A stretch of DNA of 64,000 nt from Glandiceps talaboti. Lineage: Eukaryota > Hemichordata > Enteropneusta > Spengelidae. The position numbers and the translations under genes are program-made. The notes under the pieces were generated by a model that saw only the letters and a program-made list of their open reading frames with translations, was not told the DNA's origin and ran no database searches. Each line of letters opens with the position of its first letter. Positions within the stretch are counted from its first letter, which is position 1. Where the stretch lies: NCBI RefSeq assembly GCF_964340395.1, contig NC_135559.1, forward strand, positions 16,798,050-16,862,049, written 5' to 3'. Below are positions 33,658-46,340 of the stretch, in pieces.

Positions 33658-34933
33658 GAACGCCGTCTCAAGAAAAAGGCAGAAAAACGTCTGATGGATA
33701 TTGGAAAATACCTTAGAACACACAATGTTAAGGCTAGTGAACATATAGCACACAAGATTGCTGTTGACAACAAATCTAGGGAAGGAAGACATGCAAATGA
33801 CCCCATGATAGCAATACTTCGAAAACAGATAAAGGAGCTTGCAGTGGAGCATTTCTTCCTTGGTGAAGTACCTGTGAAGTGGATCCACCTTGAACTGACT
33901 CTACGGAAGTTGCAAAAGAAGATGATGAAGCTGGAAGAAGTGTACCAGATAGGAGAGGAGATCAACCTGGAAAGAAGTGAAGTAGACAAGGCCTTGAAGT
34001 TTTACCACAGTGTTGGAGAGATTCTACATTTTTCTGAAGATCCAGTCCTATTGGAGACAGTAATACTTGACATGGGATGGCTGGTTGGTTTATTCAAGTT
34101 GGTGATCACACAACCATCCATCTATAAGAAGAATCTCCAACCAGATGAAATCGGAAACACCTTAATTGATGATTTGTTCTCTGATGGGAAATTATCTGAA
34201 AAGTTGGTTGATTACATGCTCAAAGACCGAACAAAAGATAAACAGGTTCTACTAAAGATACTTGAAATGTATGATATAATCTGCAAGGAACCAAAGGCTT
34301 CCAGTGAGGATCTTCGGCCAAAGCCAGACGTATATTATCTACCATATCTCCTCCAGGAACTTGAAGATGAGAAAGCCAACATCATCTTCCCGACAAACAG
34401 TTCAGCCTGTTGCCCACTCTACTTTCACTTCAGTGGTAACTTCCTTCCCGATGGACTTTACTACAGATTGGTTGTGAGATGTTTCAAAACATGGTCTGAA
34501 TGGATGAAATTGTTCAAACACCGTTGTCGTATACTGGTTGATGGTGATTCCAATTTCCACATCACCTTGTGTAAGAAAGGCTATGATATTGAGATGAAGG
34601 TACTGGTCATCCACAAAAAAAGTGAAAAGAACCTGGAATTACAACCTGAGATGGTTACAAAGGCTCGTGAATTGGTAGAGAAAGAGTTGTCAAACCTGAT
34701 ACAAAACTATACACCTGGATTGTCCTACACAACCTGCCTAAAGTGTACTTGTTCTGAAGACAATCCTGGAAAATTGCTTTCTGGCAATGAAGATGTTGAT
34801 GACAAATGCAACTACACCGCCATTGACACAAATGCACGTCGTACCATAAAGAAAGGTCATGTTATCTGCAGCAAAACAGGTTTGCCACATGAGGAAGCAG
34901 ACTTACAGAAATGGTATAATTACACCAGTACAC
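33658..34933 (+). CDS. ROCO protein main exon, COR domain
   Basis: This exon is 1,276 nt, phase 0 in (acceptor at 33,656-57) and phase 1 out before GTAAGT. Twelve residues precede the first ATG at 33,694. It encodes a basic helix, then COR-A: PVKWIHLELTLRKLQKKM, VYQIGEEINLERSEVDKAL, FYHSVGEILHFSEDPVLLET, VILDMGWLVGLFKLVITQ. COR-B follows: YLPYLLQELED, LYFHFSGNFLPDGLYYRLVV. Then comes a Cys-containing tail (CLKCTC, VICSKTG). COR dimerises ROCO proteins and couples to the Roc GTPase. The frame is intact for 425 codons. Reading through the donor gives AAG TGA at once, so retaining this intron would make a protein lacking the last domain. Confidence 0.96.
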
Positions 34934-35633
34934 GTAAGTGATCATTAGTCAAATATTGTATAATTGTTAATGTATCCATATCCAGAACACTCCATAGGTT
35001 ATTGCTCCATCTTATCATTTTAAAAATAGCCAACAGCTGTAAAAATGCAAATCACAAATATTATTCCCCAATATTAATTTCATCCTGCCAGGAAAATACA
35101 AGTGACACTAGGGATCTGCTCACTTTGAGTCCATGATATAGGTAGTGACAAAAGACATATATGTCACAATTATTTTCATGCCTGAAAAAATTATTTAAAA
35201 AAATTATACCTGTGCAAGCTTAATTACATGAGACAAGACAATAATGGTGATTTTCAAGGTTTTGACTCATATTTCCAGCATTTCAGAACCAATGATGTTG
35301 ATACACTTTATTTTCAACATCAACAACTTGGTTTTTGGATGATAGCTTTTAAACCAACAGTTTAAATTATCCCATTAATTTAAGATTTCAAGTGCTACAC
35401 ATGTTACCTACTATTAGCAGAACCTCCATACGTACCCAAAAGTGTGTGTGTGTGTGGGGGGGGGGGACTATTGGGCTCCATCCATCTGTCTGTCCTATAC
35501 ATGTTACCTACTAACATCGCCTCATTAAGTACCCAGAAGGGAGACTATTACATTGCAATGTAGCTCCATCCATCCGTCTGTCCTATGCATGGTACCTACT
35601 AATATATTAGCATTATTTCTCTCTACAATGTAG
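34934..35633 (+). other. Intron between COR exon and 31-nt exon
   Basis: About 700 bp containing two copies of a ~110-bp tandem repeat (CTCCATCCATCYGTCTGTCCTA with ACATGTTACCTACTA) at 35,395 to 35,600 and a short GT/poly-G run near 35,443. No gene is seen. Confidence 0.6.
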
Positions 35634-35664
35634 TTCAACAAACTGAAGAAGAAGTCAGACCTAG
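35634..35664 (+). CDS. ROCO protein 31-nt exon (linker)
   Basis: The acceptor is TACAATGTAG and the donor GTAAGT. It takes two bases to finish the phase-1 codon and leaves two, encoding LQQTEEEVRP plus a split Arg codon. It is the only phase bridge I can find between the COR exon (phase 1 out) and the last exon (phase 2 in), which supports it. Skipping it would shift the frame. Confidence 0.8.
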
Positions 35665-35983
35665 GTAAGTAATAATTCAGTCAGTGTTGTATTGCTAAGA
35701 CTCAAACTACTGCCTCCTTTTTTATTCATGCTATAAACAACTCTTTAAAAATGTACATCAAATATTTGCAAACCATTTTCAAAATTATCAGCTTTGTTGT
35801 TATTTGACTTGTTTAAATAAACCAAGTTGTTTTTTAGATTTTATTATTTCTGTTCAGTAACAATAAATATTTTACTGAGCAATTCTCACTACTGTCAACT
35901 CAAGTATATATAATCACTAACTCTTTAATGTTAAAATTAACAATTAGTTTGCGATTGTTTCCATTGATTGATTTGATTACCAG
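35665..35983 (+). other. Last intron
   Basis: A 319-bp AT-rich intron with donor GTAAGTAATA and acceptor TTGATTACCAG. No feature is seen inside. Confidence 0.7.
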
Positions 35984-36287
35984 AGGCACAACTGGGGAAG
36001 TGATAGATCCATTGACTGAACTTTACCAGAAACTTGAAGGACACCTAACCAAAGACAAGGAAAGAAAACTGAGGAATTTGATAAGTGGTGATAAACTTCC
36101 ACCTCGTGATATGGAAAACCTAAAGGGTCCTTTTCAAATATTCAAAGCACTGGAAGAAAGGGATATAATTGGCAAGGAGAACCTACAATTTCTGAGAACC
36201 TTACTGATCAATATCGATATGCAAAAACTTCTTGAACTGGTGGATAAATGTGAGCAAAAGTTAGCTCAGCACAAGCCAGACCAGTGA
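35984..36287 (+). CDS. ROCO protein last exon, C-terminal death-effector-like domain and stop
   Basis: Enters in phase 2 and ends at TGA 36,285-87. After RGTTGEVIDP the sequence reads LTELYQKLEGHLTKDKERKL, RNLISGDKLPPRDMENLKG, PFQIFKALEERDIIGKENLQ, FLRTLLINIDMQKLLELVDK, then a short polar tail. The helix pattern, FxALEERxxIxxENLxFLRxLL and DMxxLLELVDKCE, matches death effector domains (as in FADD, caspase-8 and PEA-15). DEDs bind other DEDs in apoptotic or inflammatory signalling. The pairing with Roc-COR suggests an adaptor-type signalling GTPase. The exons from 18,089 to here total 2,451 nt (816 codons plus stop). Confidence 0.88.
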
Positions 36288-36461
36288 CACCAAACAGATA
36301 CAGGAGATAAGGTGCTTATAAATTTTATAGAACTACTCTGTATGAGTACATTATAGAGGATGGGCAAGGGGTATTTTTGTGACTCATAGTTGCTTCTTTA
36401 CTTCTTTTATTAACTCATAATATTAACTGTAAAATACTTCATGTTGTTGTCAAAATATTCA

Positions 36462-36465
<4 letters not shown>
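36288..36465 (+). other. 3' flank of the ROCO coding region
   Basis: Presumed start of the 3' UTR. I find no AATAAA or ATTAAA in the first several hundred bases before the TA repeat, so the polyadenylation site is not identified. Confidence 0.5.
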
Positions 36466-36556
<91 letters not shown>

Positions 36557-36620
36557 CAAAACTATTACGCTCTGCCACTGCGGTATAGAGCACTGTCTTA
36601 GCAGATTGATACTCACCGAG

Positions 36621-36672
<52 letters not shown>

Positions 36673-36830
36673 TTGGTAGTACTGGAACTCTTTCTTGGGT
36701 GTAACTCGGAGTTTCACCCAAGAAAGAGTTCCAGTACTACCAAAACTATTACGCTCTGCCACTGCGGTATAGAGCACTGTCTTAGCAGATTGATACTCAC
36801 CGAGTTATATATATATATATATATATATAT
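36466..36830. repeat. (TA)n tracts with a duplicated 70-bp block and a hairpin
   Basis: Three TA runs (36,466-36,555, 36,620-36,668, 36,806-36,831) separate two near-identical copies of a block from CAAAACTATTACGCTCTGCC to TACTCACCGAGTT (36,557-36,621 and 36,741-36,806). Between them is an inverted repeat: TTTTGGTAGTACTGGAACTC and onward (36,670) pairs with GAGTTCCAGTACTACCAAAA (36,725), with a 13-base loop. The whole looks like a palindromic element broken by TA expansion. Confidence 0.85.
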
Positions 36831-36831
36831 A

Positions 36832-38750
36832 ATTATGACACTGACAATATCTAACCTGCTGGAGCCTACTTTAAATACTAGATTTTATCTTGTTATCAAA
36901 ATATTCACCCATATATGATATATAATGATAATATATAACCTGTTAAAGGCTACTTTTAATACAGGCCTGAAATGAATTACTGATGTAATATTTCTATTTA
37001 TACGTCACCTGTCACCAATCTCGCATTCTGATTGGTCAAGAGCCCTGCAGATACACAGGCGTATTTTTCACCAACAGCCGTATTTTTGCTTGTTGTATCA
37101 CATGATCACTGCACGTCCCCTTGTAAACAAATCCAGCAGACAACTAGAGATCGAGCTATAACCAGCATTTCCACTGCCAAATTTGTTGTCAATCGAACAA
37201 AATATCACCGTTGTATACATTGTGACAAGTCTTTGAACTGTACTTTTCATGTCACAGGGAAATAGTAAAAAATTCCACACACAACCGTGAAAGTCCAGTG
37301 ACGTTGAACGCATGCTCGTCACTCGATCGTAAACATGAATTCCTACATTTATGAAGGATATGAAAATTACCACCACAGAGGGTGTAATTTTTGCTTAACT
37401 AGAACAACAAAGTATATCATGAACATTTATGTACATTTAATGGAATACAGTACGCAAAACAAAGATGCACTCATTTTTCAGCTGATGATTATAAGTTTTC
37501 AATATATCGCTGAGTGATATGCAAATAGTAAACATTACGTCATACTACTGAGCAAAAGCGCACTCTGATTGGATGATAAAGTTAAGGCTGACATGTAAAC
37601 AACTGCATTGCAGTTATCAGAGCAGTGCATGATACTACGCTTAACAGTATAACGCGGAAGTGATTTTATTTTAAAATGAAACAGCATTTTTAGACATTCA
37701 AAAATGAATTTATAGTCGCAGATGACGTATAAGTATGTTATTTGCCAAATACTGTTCCACATCTTGCTGCTCGAGGTAATTTTTCTGGTATAACAGCTCG
37801 CCTCCGGCTCTCCATTATACCAGAAAAATTACCCCTCGCAGCAAGATATGGAACGGTATTTGGCAAATAACATATACGCATGTGGTGAATGCATTTTTTT
37901 TTATTAACCTCAGGTAATTTCTCTCTCATTCAGATATCATTGCCAAGGAGAAGACACCCCCTACAATTTGCTTCTGAGAAGACTGAAATATTTTGAAATT
38001 AGAAGAAAGAACACAGACTACCAATATGAAGTCAGAGAAAGATGGACGTGAACATTGTAAATGAACATGTAAAGTTGACATGAACATAATTCGTGTCTAT
38101 AGGAATGTGAAATATAAAAATGCAATTGAATGTGATATGCAAAGTTGAACTCACATGAATGTGGTTGCCAGGTAATTATGCTATGAATCACTACAGGTTA
38201 TGATTGCTATAGCTCTCTTTGATTTAATAGAAGAAATTATGATGTCAAAATGAATATCTTTGAATTTGAAAATCATAAATTTGTGAATGGAATGTACTCA
38301 GCAAAAACCACACAGGAAGTTGAGGCTAAGGCTTAAATTTATTTTGTAGTTTTCATTTTGGAACAAGCAAGTTATTGTCTTGTATAGTTACTTTTATCAA
38401 AGGCTTTTTAAAAACATTTAAGGGAAGTGTTAACTTTGCTCAGTAATATTCATTCTGTATGGTAGCATATAAAGTGGTATGCCCACCACACTAATCTAGT
38501 CAGTAATTCATTTGGGTTGACCTGTGCCTACAAATTACCAATGTCTGTCTGAAGTACTTAGTAATAATGTCACCATTTAGAGATATTTGATATGACTTGT
38601 AAGAGAATGAAAGTGGTCATCATAAAATAACTACCATAAAATATCATTTTTACAAAATAATGCATTTTTGATATTTTGATCAAAACTTGATATAGTATAC
38701 ATTCCCTTGGCAGCTATATTATAGCTGCAACTATATTCTAGCATAGTCCA
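36832..38750. other. Non-coding stretch with foldback sequence
   Basis: No protein gene is recognised. Two CCAAT-like ATTGG sites (37,030 and 37,569) occur, and a long hairpin (listed separately) at 37,737. A possible acceptor at 37,931 (CTCTCATTCAG) is followed by sequence without a supporting domain. Confidence 0.45.
37737..37871. repeat. Foldback hairpin, ~57-bp arms
   Basis: The left arm GTTATTTGCCAAATACTGTT and onward, to CTGGTATAA, pairs with TTATACCAG and onward, to AACGGTATTTGGCAAATAAC, with few mismatches. The loop of about 22 bases is rich in CTCGCC and CCGGCTC. It is probably a miniature inverted-repeat element. Confidence 0.85.
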
Positions 38751-41700
38751 ATTTTGACATATTTTCAAGCAAAGTGTTCTTGTATGTATTCAATCAACAT
38801 TCAAGTAATCACTGCATTGCAACTTCACTTTATATAGTCATGTTAAAATGTAGGGACTGAGGCATTTGTTTTACATCATAAAATGACTGACGTGACAAAA
38901 TAGCAGTTAGGTCAGAGGTCAAAGATAACATGAAATGAGTTTTAAGTTCTGTGACTCTGGATTAGAAGAACATTTTATATTGTTAAGTTATGACAATTTG
39001 ACAAGATATTGTGTGTTTATTTAACACCTCTGAAATTTTATAATTCAAATGTATGCAAATTACCTTGGTTAGTTGTTATACAATGTATCCAAGTTTTTGT
39101 GAAGTGTCAACAGGCTCCAGACTAAAAGTGGCCCTGAAGAAAGTACCTGGATCATCTGTCCCCAAGGGACACTGATTTTCAACACTTGCATGAAAGGTCA
39201 CAGGTCACATACAACTTGAAATAAATTTTACTGTGTGCCAGGACAGTTTGCAGACTGATAGTTCACAAGGTTATGATATAATTTGACCGGGCCTGAATAG
39301 TGTTTTGCAGTGTAATATCTGAGATAATTATTATCCATGGTTTTGTCATGTCTCAACAGTGGCGTATCAGACACAGATACATCGATAATACTTGAAATTA
39401 ATTTTACTGTATGCCGGCAGGACAGTTTGCAGACTGTAGAGTTCACAAGGTTATGATATAACTGGATAGTACAGGCCTGACTAGTGTGCCCTGTTGAAAA
39501 TGTTAGAAACTATTTTTTTTGTGTATATTCACCTGAGTAAGGGATAGGGAAAACTCATATTTGGTATCACAGAATCTCCAGAAATTGTTGTCAGATTGCT
39601 ATAGAGGGTGCACACCACTTGCCATAGTTAAACCTGATGTGGGTTTTTTAACACAACTTTTGTGTGCTTACAATGTAGTTTTGTGAAAATGTATTCATTG
39701 TATTACACAACTTAAGAAGCCATGCATGTTTTTTTCTAAATGTATGAATTTACCCTAGATGTGAGTTTAAAATAGTTATCACAATAGTTTACTAATACTT
39801 AACTCTGAATACAGTACAAATACTGGTTTAATGGTTTTGCTCAAGTTTAATAAAATAATACAAAATTATTTTTTATAACTACTTATCAAGTTCAAATACA
39901 TGTTCATCATTGTTTTCCATGACGTCATTTTTAGCAACTTACAAAGTTCTAATACAAGTATTTTGTTTCACGTAGTGCCATGCAACCTGAACCCATGACA
40001 AAAATGTGGACTCTTAGTTGATCTTCCTAATCTTTGGGGTGTTAACCTCTTTTTTCTAAACACTGTTGTAAAGGTAGTTATTGGAAATGGTAAATTCGTC
40101 ATGAAAATATACATCAACAAGAACTTTAATCTAGATTGCTCTCTATATCAAACTTAAAGTATTGAGAAAGTGTCAATTATTTGTCAGTAAAAACATACAT
40201 TGACAACAAGTAGTCTAATGTTTTAATGTTACTTTCATGATTCTACACAAAAAATAAACACCTTGAGAAAATGTCAATGATTTACTTTGAGAGTTGAATT
40301 GCACCATGTTTGTACATGTTTGTAGTTATCTGCCACCTTGTTTCTTAGCAATTGTAAATCAATTCATTTTGGAGTGATTTAAATAATTTTAGCTGAGAGT
40401 ATATGTTGTGTAGATGTTTTGTCTAATATAGTGATACATAGAAAATTGATTTTCAAGTTACATTTTATACCATTTTTGAAACATTTTCAACTAATTGTTA
40501 TTTGTATACATTATAACTCTTAAACCATATAAACAGTACATTGCTGACATGTTTTCAAGCAAAGTGTTCTTGTATGTATTCAGTCAGTTTTCAAGTGATC
40601 ACTGCATTTCAACATCACCGAGTTAGTCATGTTTTCAAGCAAAGTGTTCCTGTATGTATTCAGTCAGTTTTCAAGTGATCACTGCATTTCAAGTTCACTT
40701 TATAGAGTCATGTTAAAATGTAGGGACTGATGAGGCACTTGTTTTACATCATATAATGACTAACATGTGACAAAATATCAGTTAGGTCAAAGGTCAAAGA
40801 TAACATGAAATGAGTATAGTTCTGTGACTCAGACAGTTTATTGACTGGGTTTGAAGAACATTTTATATTTTCAAGTTATGACAATTTGACAAGACATTGT
40901 GTGTTTATTTAACACGTCTGAAGTGTTCTAATTCAAATGTATGCAAATTATCTAGCTTAGTTGTTGTATCCACGTTTTGTCATATGTCATGCAGTGGCAT
41001 GAAAGGTCGCAGGTCAATACCACTTGAAATAAATTTTACTGTGTGCCAGGACAGTTTGCAGACTGAGAGTTCACAAGGTTATGATATAACTGGATAGTGC
41101 AGATCTGACTAGTGTGCCCTGTTGAAAATGATAAGAAATATTTTTTTCTGTATTTTCACTTGATGGTAAGGGATAGGGAAACATCATATTTGGTATGTCC
41201 CCAGAAATTATTGTGTGTCTTTTGTGTGCTTACAATGTAGTTTTGTGAAATGTATTTGTTATATTAGACAATTTTAGAAGCCATTTTTTTCTCAATTTAT
41301 GAATATACCCTAGATGTGAGTTTTAAATAGTTAGTTTACAAATACTTAACTCTGAATACAGTACAAATACTTGCTTTATGGTTTTGCTGAAGTTTGATGA
41401 AATAACATTTTATCGTTCTTTTCCTAATTGATGTCAATTTTAGCAACTTACCCAGTTTTATGACAAGTATTTTGTAGACTGTTTGACGTAGTGCCATGCA
41501 ACCTGAACCCATGACAACCATTTCACTCTCATTCTTCCTAATCTTCAGAGTCCTAAACATCTTTTTGTGAACACTGCTGTAAAGGTTACTAGTTACTGAA
41601 TGGTAAATTTGTCAGGAAAATATAGATTAAGAAGTATACACAATTTTAGTTTAATCTAAATTTCTCTCTGTATGAAACTTAAAACCTTACAAAAGTGTCA

Positions 41701-42272
41701 ATTATTTGTCATGAAAAACATACATTGACAAGTAATCTAATGTAAGTTCCTTGATTTCTACATGAAACTAGACACCTAGAGAAAATGTTAATTACTTGAC
41801 TTTTAAGAGTTGAATTGCACCATTTCTGTAGTTGTCTGCCAATGTTGTTTCTTAATAACTAAATCAATTCCTTTTAGAGTGATTTCATTTTTGCTGACTA
41901 TATCCTACACGTGTAGATGTTTTGCTTGGATTTTAGTTATAGTGATTACATTCAGATTATTTTCACATTTTATACCACTATAAAAGAGACAACAATTGTA
42001 ATGAAAAATGACATTAACTTTATTAAACATGCAGTACTACCGTCATAATTACAACTTTCAATAATGATTTATTTTTTCAATGACAATGTAATTTTCATAC
42101 TTATATACAAGGCAATAAATATCATTTAAAGTTATAAACTTTGAGTCTTGTGTTGTAATGAAAACTGAAATATTTAGACCTTTAAAAAAACAGCCTTGCA
42201 AACGATTATTTTTATACTCTTGTTATAAAGTCTAGAATTTTATCGAAACAACAAATTATTACTTTTCAGAAT

Positions 42273-42380
42273 ATCAAATCTGATTATTTTTCAGTTCTTT
42301 ATTAAATTTAAATAAAAGTTAACATTTTGTTAACTTTTATTTAAATTATGATAAATAACTGAGAAATTATCAGATTTGAT
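42273..42380. repeat. AT-rich hairpin inside the segmental repeat
   Basis: ATCAAATCTGAT at the left pairs with ATCAGATTTGAT at the right. The inner parts AAATTTAAATAAAAGTTAAC and GTTAACTTTTATTTAAATT also pair. A second copy lies near 53,010 to 53,120 and a weaker one near 58,495. Confidence 0.8.
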
Positions 42381-42427
42381 TTATATACCATACAAATTTA
42401 TGTCATATTTCTGTACAGAAACCAACA

Positions 42428-42985
42428 CCTCACCTCCAAGACTACATCTTGTGATAACATAGTGAAAGTGAATGCTGAATATTCACTATTGAGGGTGATG
42501 TGTTAGTAACCTCTCTCCTCCAGTGTAGTATAACACATGATAACATAGAGAAAGTGAATGCTGAATATTCACTATTGAGGGTGATGTGTTAGTAACCTCT
42601 CTCCTCTAGTGTAGTATAACACATGTTAACATAGTGAAAGTGAATGCTGAATATTCACTATTGAGGGTGATGTGTTAGTAACCTCGACTCTCTCCTCTAG
42701 TGTAGTATAACACATGATAACATAGTGAATGTGAATGTTGAATATTCACTATTTAGGGTGATGTGTTGGTAACCTCACTCCTCTAGTGTAATATAACACA
42801 TGATAACATAGTGAAAGTGAATGTTGAATATTCACTATTGAGGGTGATGTGTTGGTATCCTCTCTCCTCTAGTGTAGTATAACACATGATAACATAGTGA
42901 AAGTGAATGTTGAATATTTACTATTGAGGGTGATGTGTTGGTAACCTCTCTCCTCTAGTGTAGTATAACACATGATAACATAGGT
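42428..42985 (+). repeat. ~88-bp satellite, about six copies
   Basis: The unit contains GATAACATAGTGAAAGTGAA, TGAATATTCACTATTGAGGG, TGATGTGTTAGTAACCTC and AGTGTAGTATAACACAT. The TGAATATTCA core is an inverted repeat. The related array at 53,184 has about four copies, so copy number differs between the two segmental duplicates. Confidence 0.93.
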
Positions 42986-43019
42986 CAGGTCAATTCACTT
43001 ATCAATCTCATAGAACATG

Positions 43020-43959
43020 TTTGTTGGTGATCAGTTCACTTATGTCGGTGAATGTGATTAACACAAACCACAAAGGAAGCCAAATCTGATGCAAAAATTA
43101 GTTTTGTTGTTCTTGGAGGTATCACAGTAATTAGTCCCAGAACAAAATACCGCCAATGGCACTGTAGCACAACTGTAGTTAGCTGTTGGTATGGGCGTGG
43201 TCTTGTTGTTAGACATATTTGCATAGAGTTTTAGAATCTTTAATTTGCCTACCCTTTCCAGTTTTCATCTTTGCAATATAAACAATCATTAAATCATTGT
43301 TGTGGGTGTGGTCCTGTTGGTAGGCATATTTGCATACGTTTTTAAAATATTTATTCACTTACCTACCAATCCCTGTTGTTATCTTTGTAATATGCATCAT
43401 TTCATTGTTGCTAAGGGCATGGTCATGGTTGCTATTAACAATTGTATCAAAATGTTTCAAACATAACTGCAGAATGACATGTACACCTCCAGAAACATCC
43501 CCCGCCAAGTTTCAACCCCATTCAACATGCAGTTTCAAGACATAGGTTTTTGGCCAAAGTTGAGAATTTTAGACCTAATTTGCATATTGATGATTTGATC
43601 ATCATATTGTGAATATATATAGCTTCATCTACACTTCCCCAGCCCAATCAGCTTGGTAGTTTTAGAATTATTGATTTTTGACCAAAAACACACATTTTTA
43701 AATTTGCATATCACTGGTGGGATCATCATTGTTATGAACAATTCTTAACATAAACTCCCCTACGAATGTTGCCACCAAATTTCAGACCGATCTGTAGTTT
43801 TTAAGTTTAAGTTTCTGACCAAAAACCATATTTTTTTAAGCCAAATCACACACCGGTGATAAGATAATTTTGATTTGAACAATTTCAAAACTAGACACCA
43901 AAGGTACTACACCCACCAAATATCATGGTAATCAGTCCTGCAGTTTTTGACTTTAAGTT

Positions 43960-44015
<56 letters not shown>
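43020..44015 (-). repeat. Microsatellite-linked dispersed repeat, inverted copy
   Basis: This is the reverse-orientation relative of 22,130-23,340: GGGCGTGGTC units near 43,195 and 43,305, then AATTTGCATAT blocks, TGCAGTTTTTGACTTTAAGT, ending in (CA)n at 43,963-44,014. A third copy is at 53,590-54,590. Confidence 0.8.
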
Positions 44016-44016
<1 letters not shown>

Positions 44017-44415
44017 TCATTGACAGACAGACACTTTGCCATGCCTATAGCACTAATGAACCCTATCAATTTAGTTGTGCTGGTCAAATGTTTGTTTTGT
44101 ATTATATTAATTCTGTATGTATCTTATAAAGTAGACAATGCATTTACATAACACTTGTCAGTATTCTTTAGGTTGACCAGGGTTTGCTTATAATTTGTCA
44201 AACTCCATCTGATTTGTTTATAATAAGTACCTTGACTTGTAAGAGAACAAATCTTAGCTGAATGAAATGATTGCTATTACCGGGGTAAATGTAATTTGTA
44301 CAACAGAAAATAACTTGACACATTTTCAACAAAATTATTATTTGTATATGTTTAATATTATCATTAACCCTTTTCAAAATACATTTTGTTTAAAACATAT
44401 TTTCAAGTAGAGTAT

Positions 44416-44555
44416 TATGTATGTATGTATGTATGTATGTATGTATGTATGTATGTATGTATGAATGTATGTATGCATGTATGTCTGCCTGTATGTATGT
44501 ATGTATGTATGTATGTATGTATGTATGTATGTATGTATGTATGTATGTATGTATG

Positions 44556-44587
<32 letters not shown>

Positions 44588-44639
44588 TGTATGTATGTAT
44601 GTATGTACGTACGTACGCATGTACATATTCATGCATGCA

Positions 44640-44674
<35 letters not shown>

Positions 44675-44965
44675 ATGTATGTATGTGTGTGTGTATGTAT
44701 GTATGTATGTATGTATGTATGTATGTATGTATGTATGTATGTATGTGTGTGTGTATGTATGTATGTATGTATGTATGTATGTATGTATGTATGTGTGTGT
44801 GTGTGTTATGTATGTATGTATGTATGTATGTGTGTGTGTGTGTGTTATGTATGTATGTATGTATGTATGTGTGTGTGTGTGTGTTATGTATGTATGTATG
44901 TATGTATGTATGTGTGTGTGTGTGTTATGTATGTATGTATGTATGTATGTGTGTGTGTGTGTATG

Positions 44966-44996
<31 letters not shown>

Positions 44997-45112
44997 GTGT
45001 GTGTATGTATGTATGTATGTATGTATGTATGTATGTGTGTGTGTGTGTGTGTTATGTATGTATGTATGTATGTATGTGTGTGTGTGTGTGTTATGTATGT
45101 ATGTATGTATTC
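44416..45112 (+). repeat. ~700-bp (TATG)n / (TG)n array
   Basis: Pure and interrupted TATG repeats are mixed with short TG runs. From 44,790 a higher-order unit, (TG)n-TTATG-(TATG)n of about 50 bp, repeats several times. Open frames of more than 230 codons on both strands are artefacts of a repeat lacking stop codons. Confidence 0.97.
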
Positions 45113-46340
45113 AGTCATGAAAATTTAAGTGGTCACTGTATTTCAACATTGCTGTGCTACAGATACTGTAGTCATGTTAGAATGTAGAGACTGAGGTATT
45201 TGTTTACATCATAAAATGACTGACATGTGAAAAATGGTGTTTAAGGTCATAGGTCAAAGATAACTTGAAATGAGTTCTGTTTATTGACAGGGTTAAAGAA
45301 TATTTAATATTGTCAAGTTAATATGACAATTTGACAAGACATTGTGTGTTTATTGACCACCTCTGAAGTGTTCTATGTGGAGTCAAATGTACTGTATATA
45401 TTATCTAGGTTAGTTGTTGTCATGTTATATAGATGGTTTTGTCTTTTGTCAACAATAGCATTGAGGTCACAGGTCAATACCACTTGAAATAAATGTTAAT
45501 ATTGGCAGACTGAACCATAGAGTTCACAAGGTTATGATAAAACTAGATACAGCATACCTCTGCCTATAAATACTGCTTTGCATTGTATCATCTAGGATAA
45601 TTAATAACCACAGTTTTGTCATTTCTCAACAGTAGCATTTAGATCACAGATCAATATCACCTTAAATCAATTTTACTGTGTGACAGGACAGTTTGCAGAC
45701 TGATAATGAGGGTTATGATAAAACTGCGGGGTACAGCAGATCTGACTAGTAAGCCCTCTAATCAAAGAAAACATTTTGTTGAAACAGATAAAAGTTTGTT
45801 TTTTTTCTAAATATTCACTTGATAGTAAGGTATAGGGAAAATCATATTTGGTGTGTGCCTAGAAATTGTTTTGTGTGAATGTTGTGTCAGATTGCCATAG
45901 AGGGCGCACTTGACTTAACAGCATTAACTTGATGTTTGCTTTTATTGAACACAAATTTGTGCTTCCATTGTACTTTTGTTTTGTGATCATATTAAACAAC
46001 TTTAGAAACTATTTTTTCTTGATTAAGCATTTATTTATCCTAGATGTAAGTTTAAAATAGTTCTTATAATATTATCCATTCCCCTTTCAACTATCTAGTA
46101 TACATTCTAACATAGAACAATTTTGATATATTTTCATCACAGTGTTCAGTACTGTGTGCATTCAAGTCATGAGTATTTAAGTGGTCACTGTATTGTAACA
46201 TCACAGAGCTACAGGTAGTCATGTTGAAATGTAGTGACTGAGGCATTTGTTTACATCATAAAATGACTGACATGTGAAAAATAGCAGTTAGGTCAGAGGT
46301 CAAAGATAACATGAAATGAGTTATAGTAACTGTTTATTGA

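Noticed and set aside
33654-34837. Minus-strand frames opposite the COR exon
   Set aside because: Shadows of the long, well-supported plus-strand coding exon.
36410-36721. Ile-Tyr repeat proteins
   Set aside because: Translation of (TA)n tracts.
36620-36810. Spliced-leader RNA gene (AACTCGGTGAGTATC on the minus strand resembles an SL donor)
   Set aside because: No Sm site or conserved fold was evident and the sequence belongs to a palindromic repeat; the likeness is too weak.
44386-45187. Open frames of more than 230 codons rich in Met-Tyr-Val-Cys or Thr-His-Ile
   Set aside because: They are translations of (TATG)n and (TG)n repeats, which have no stop codons in several frames.
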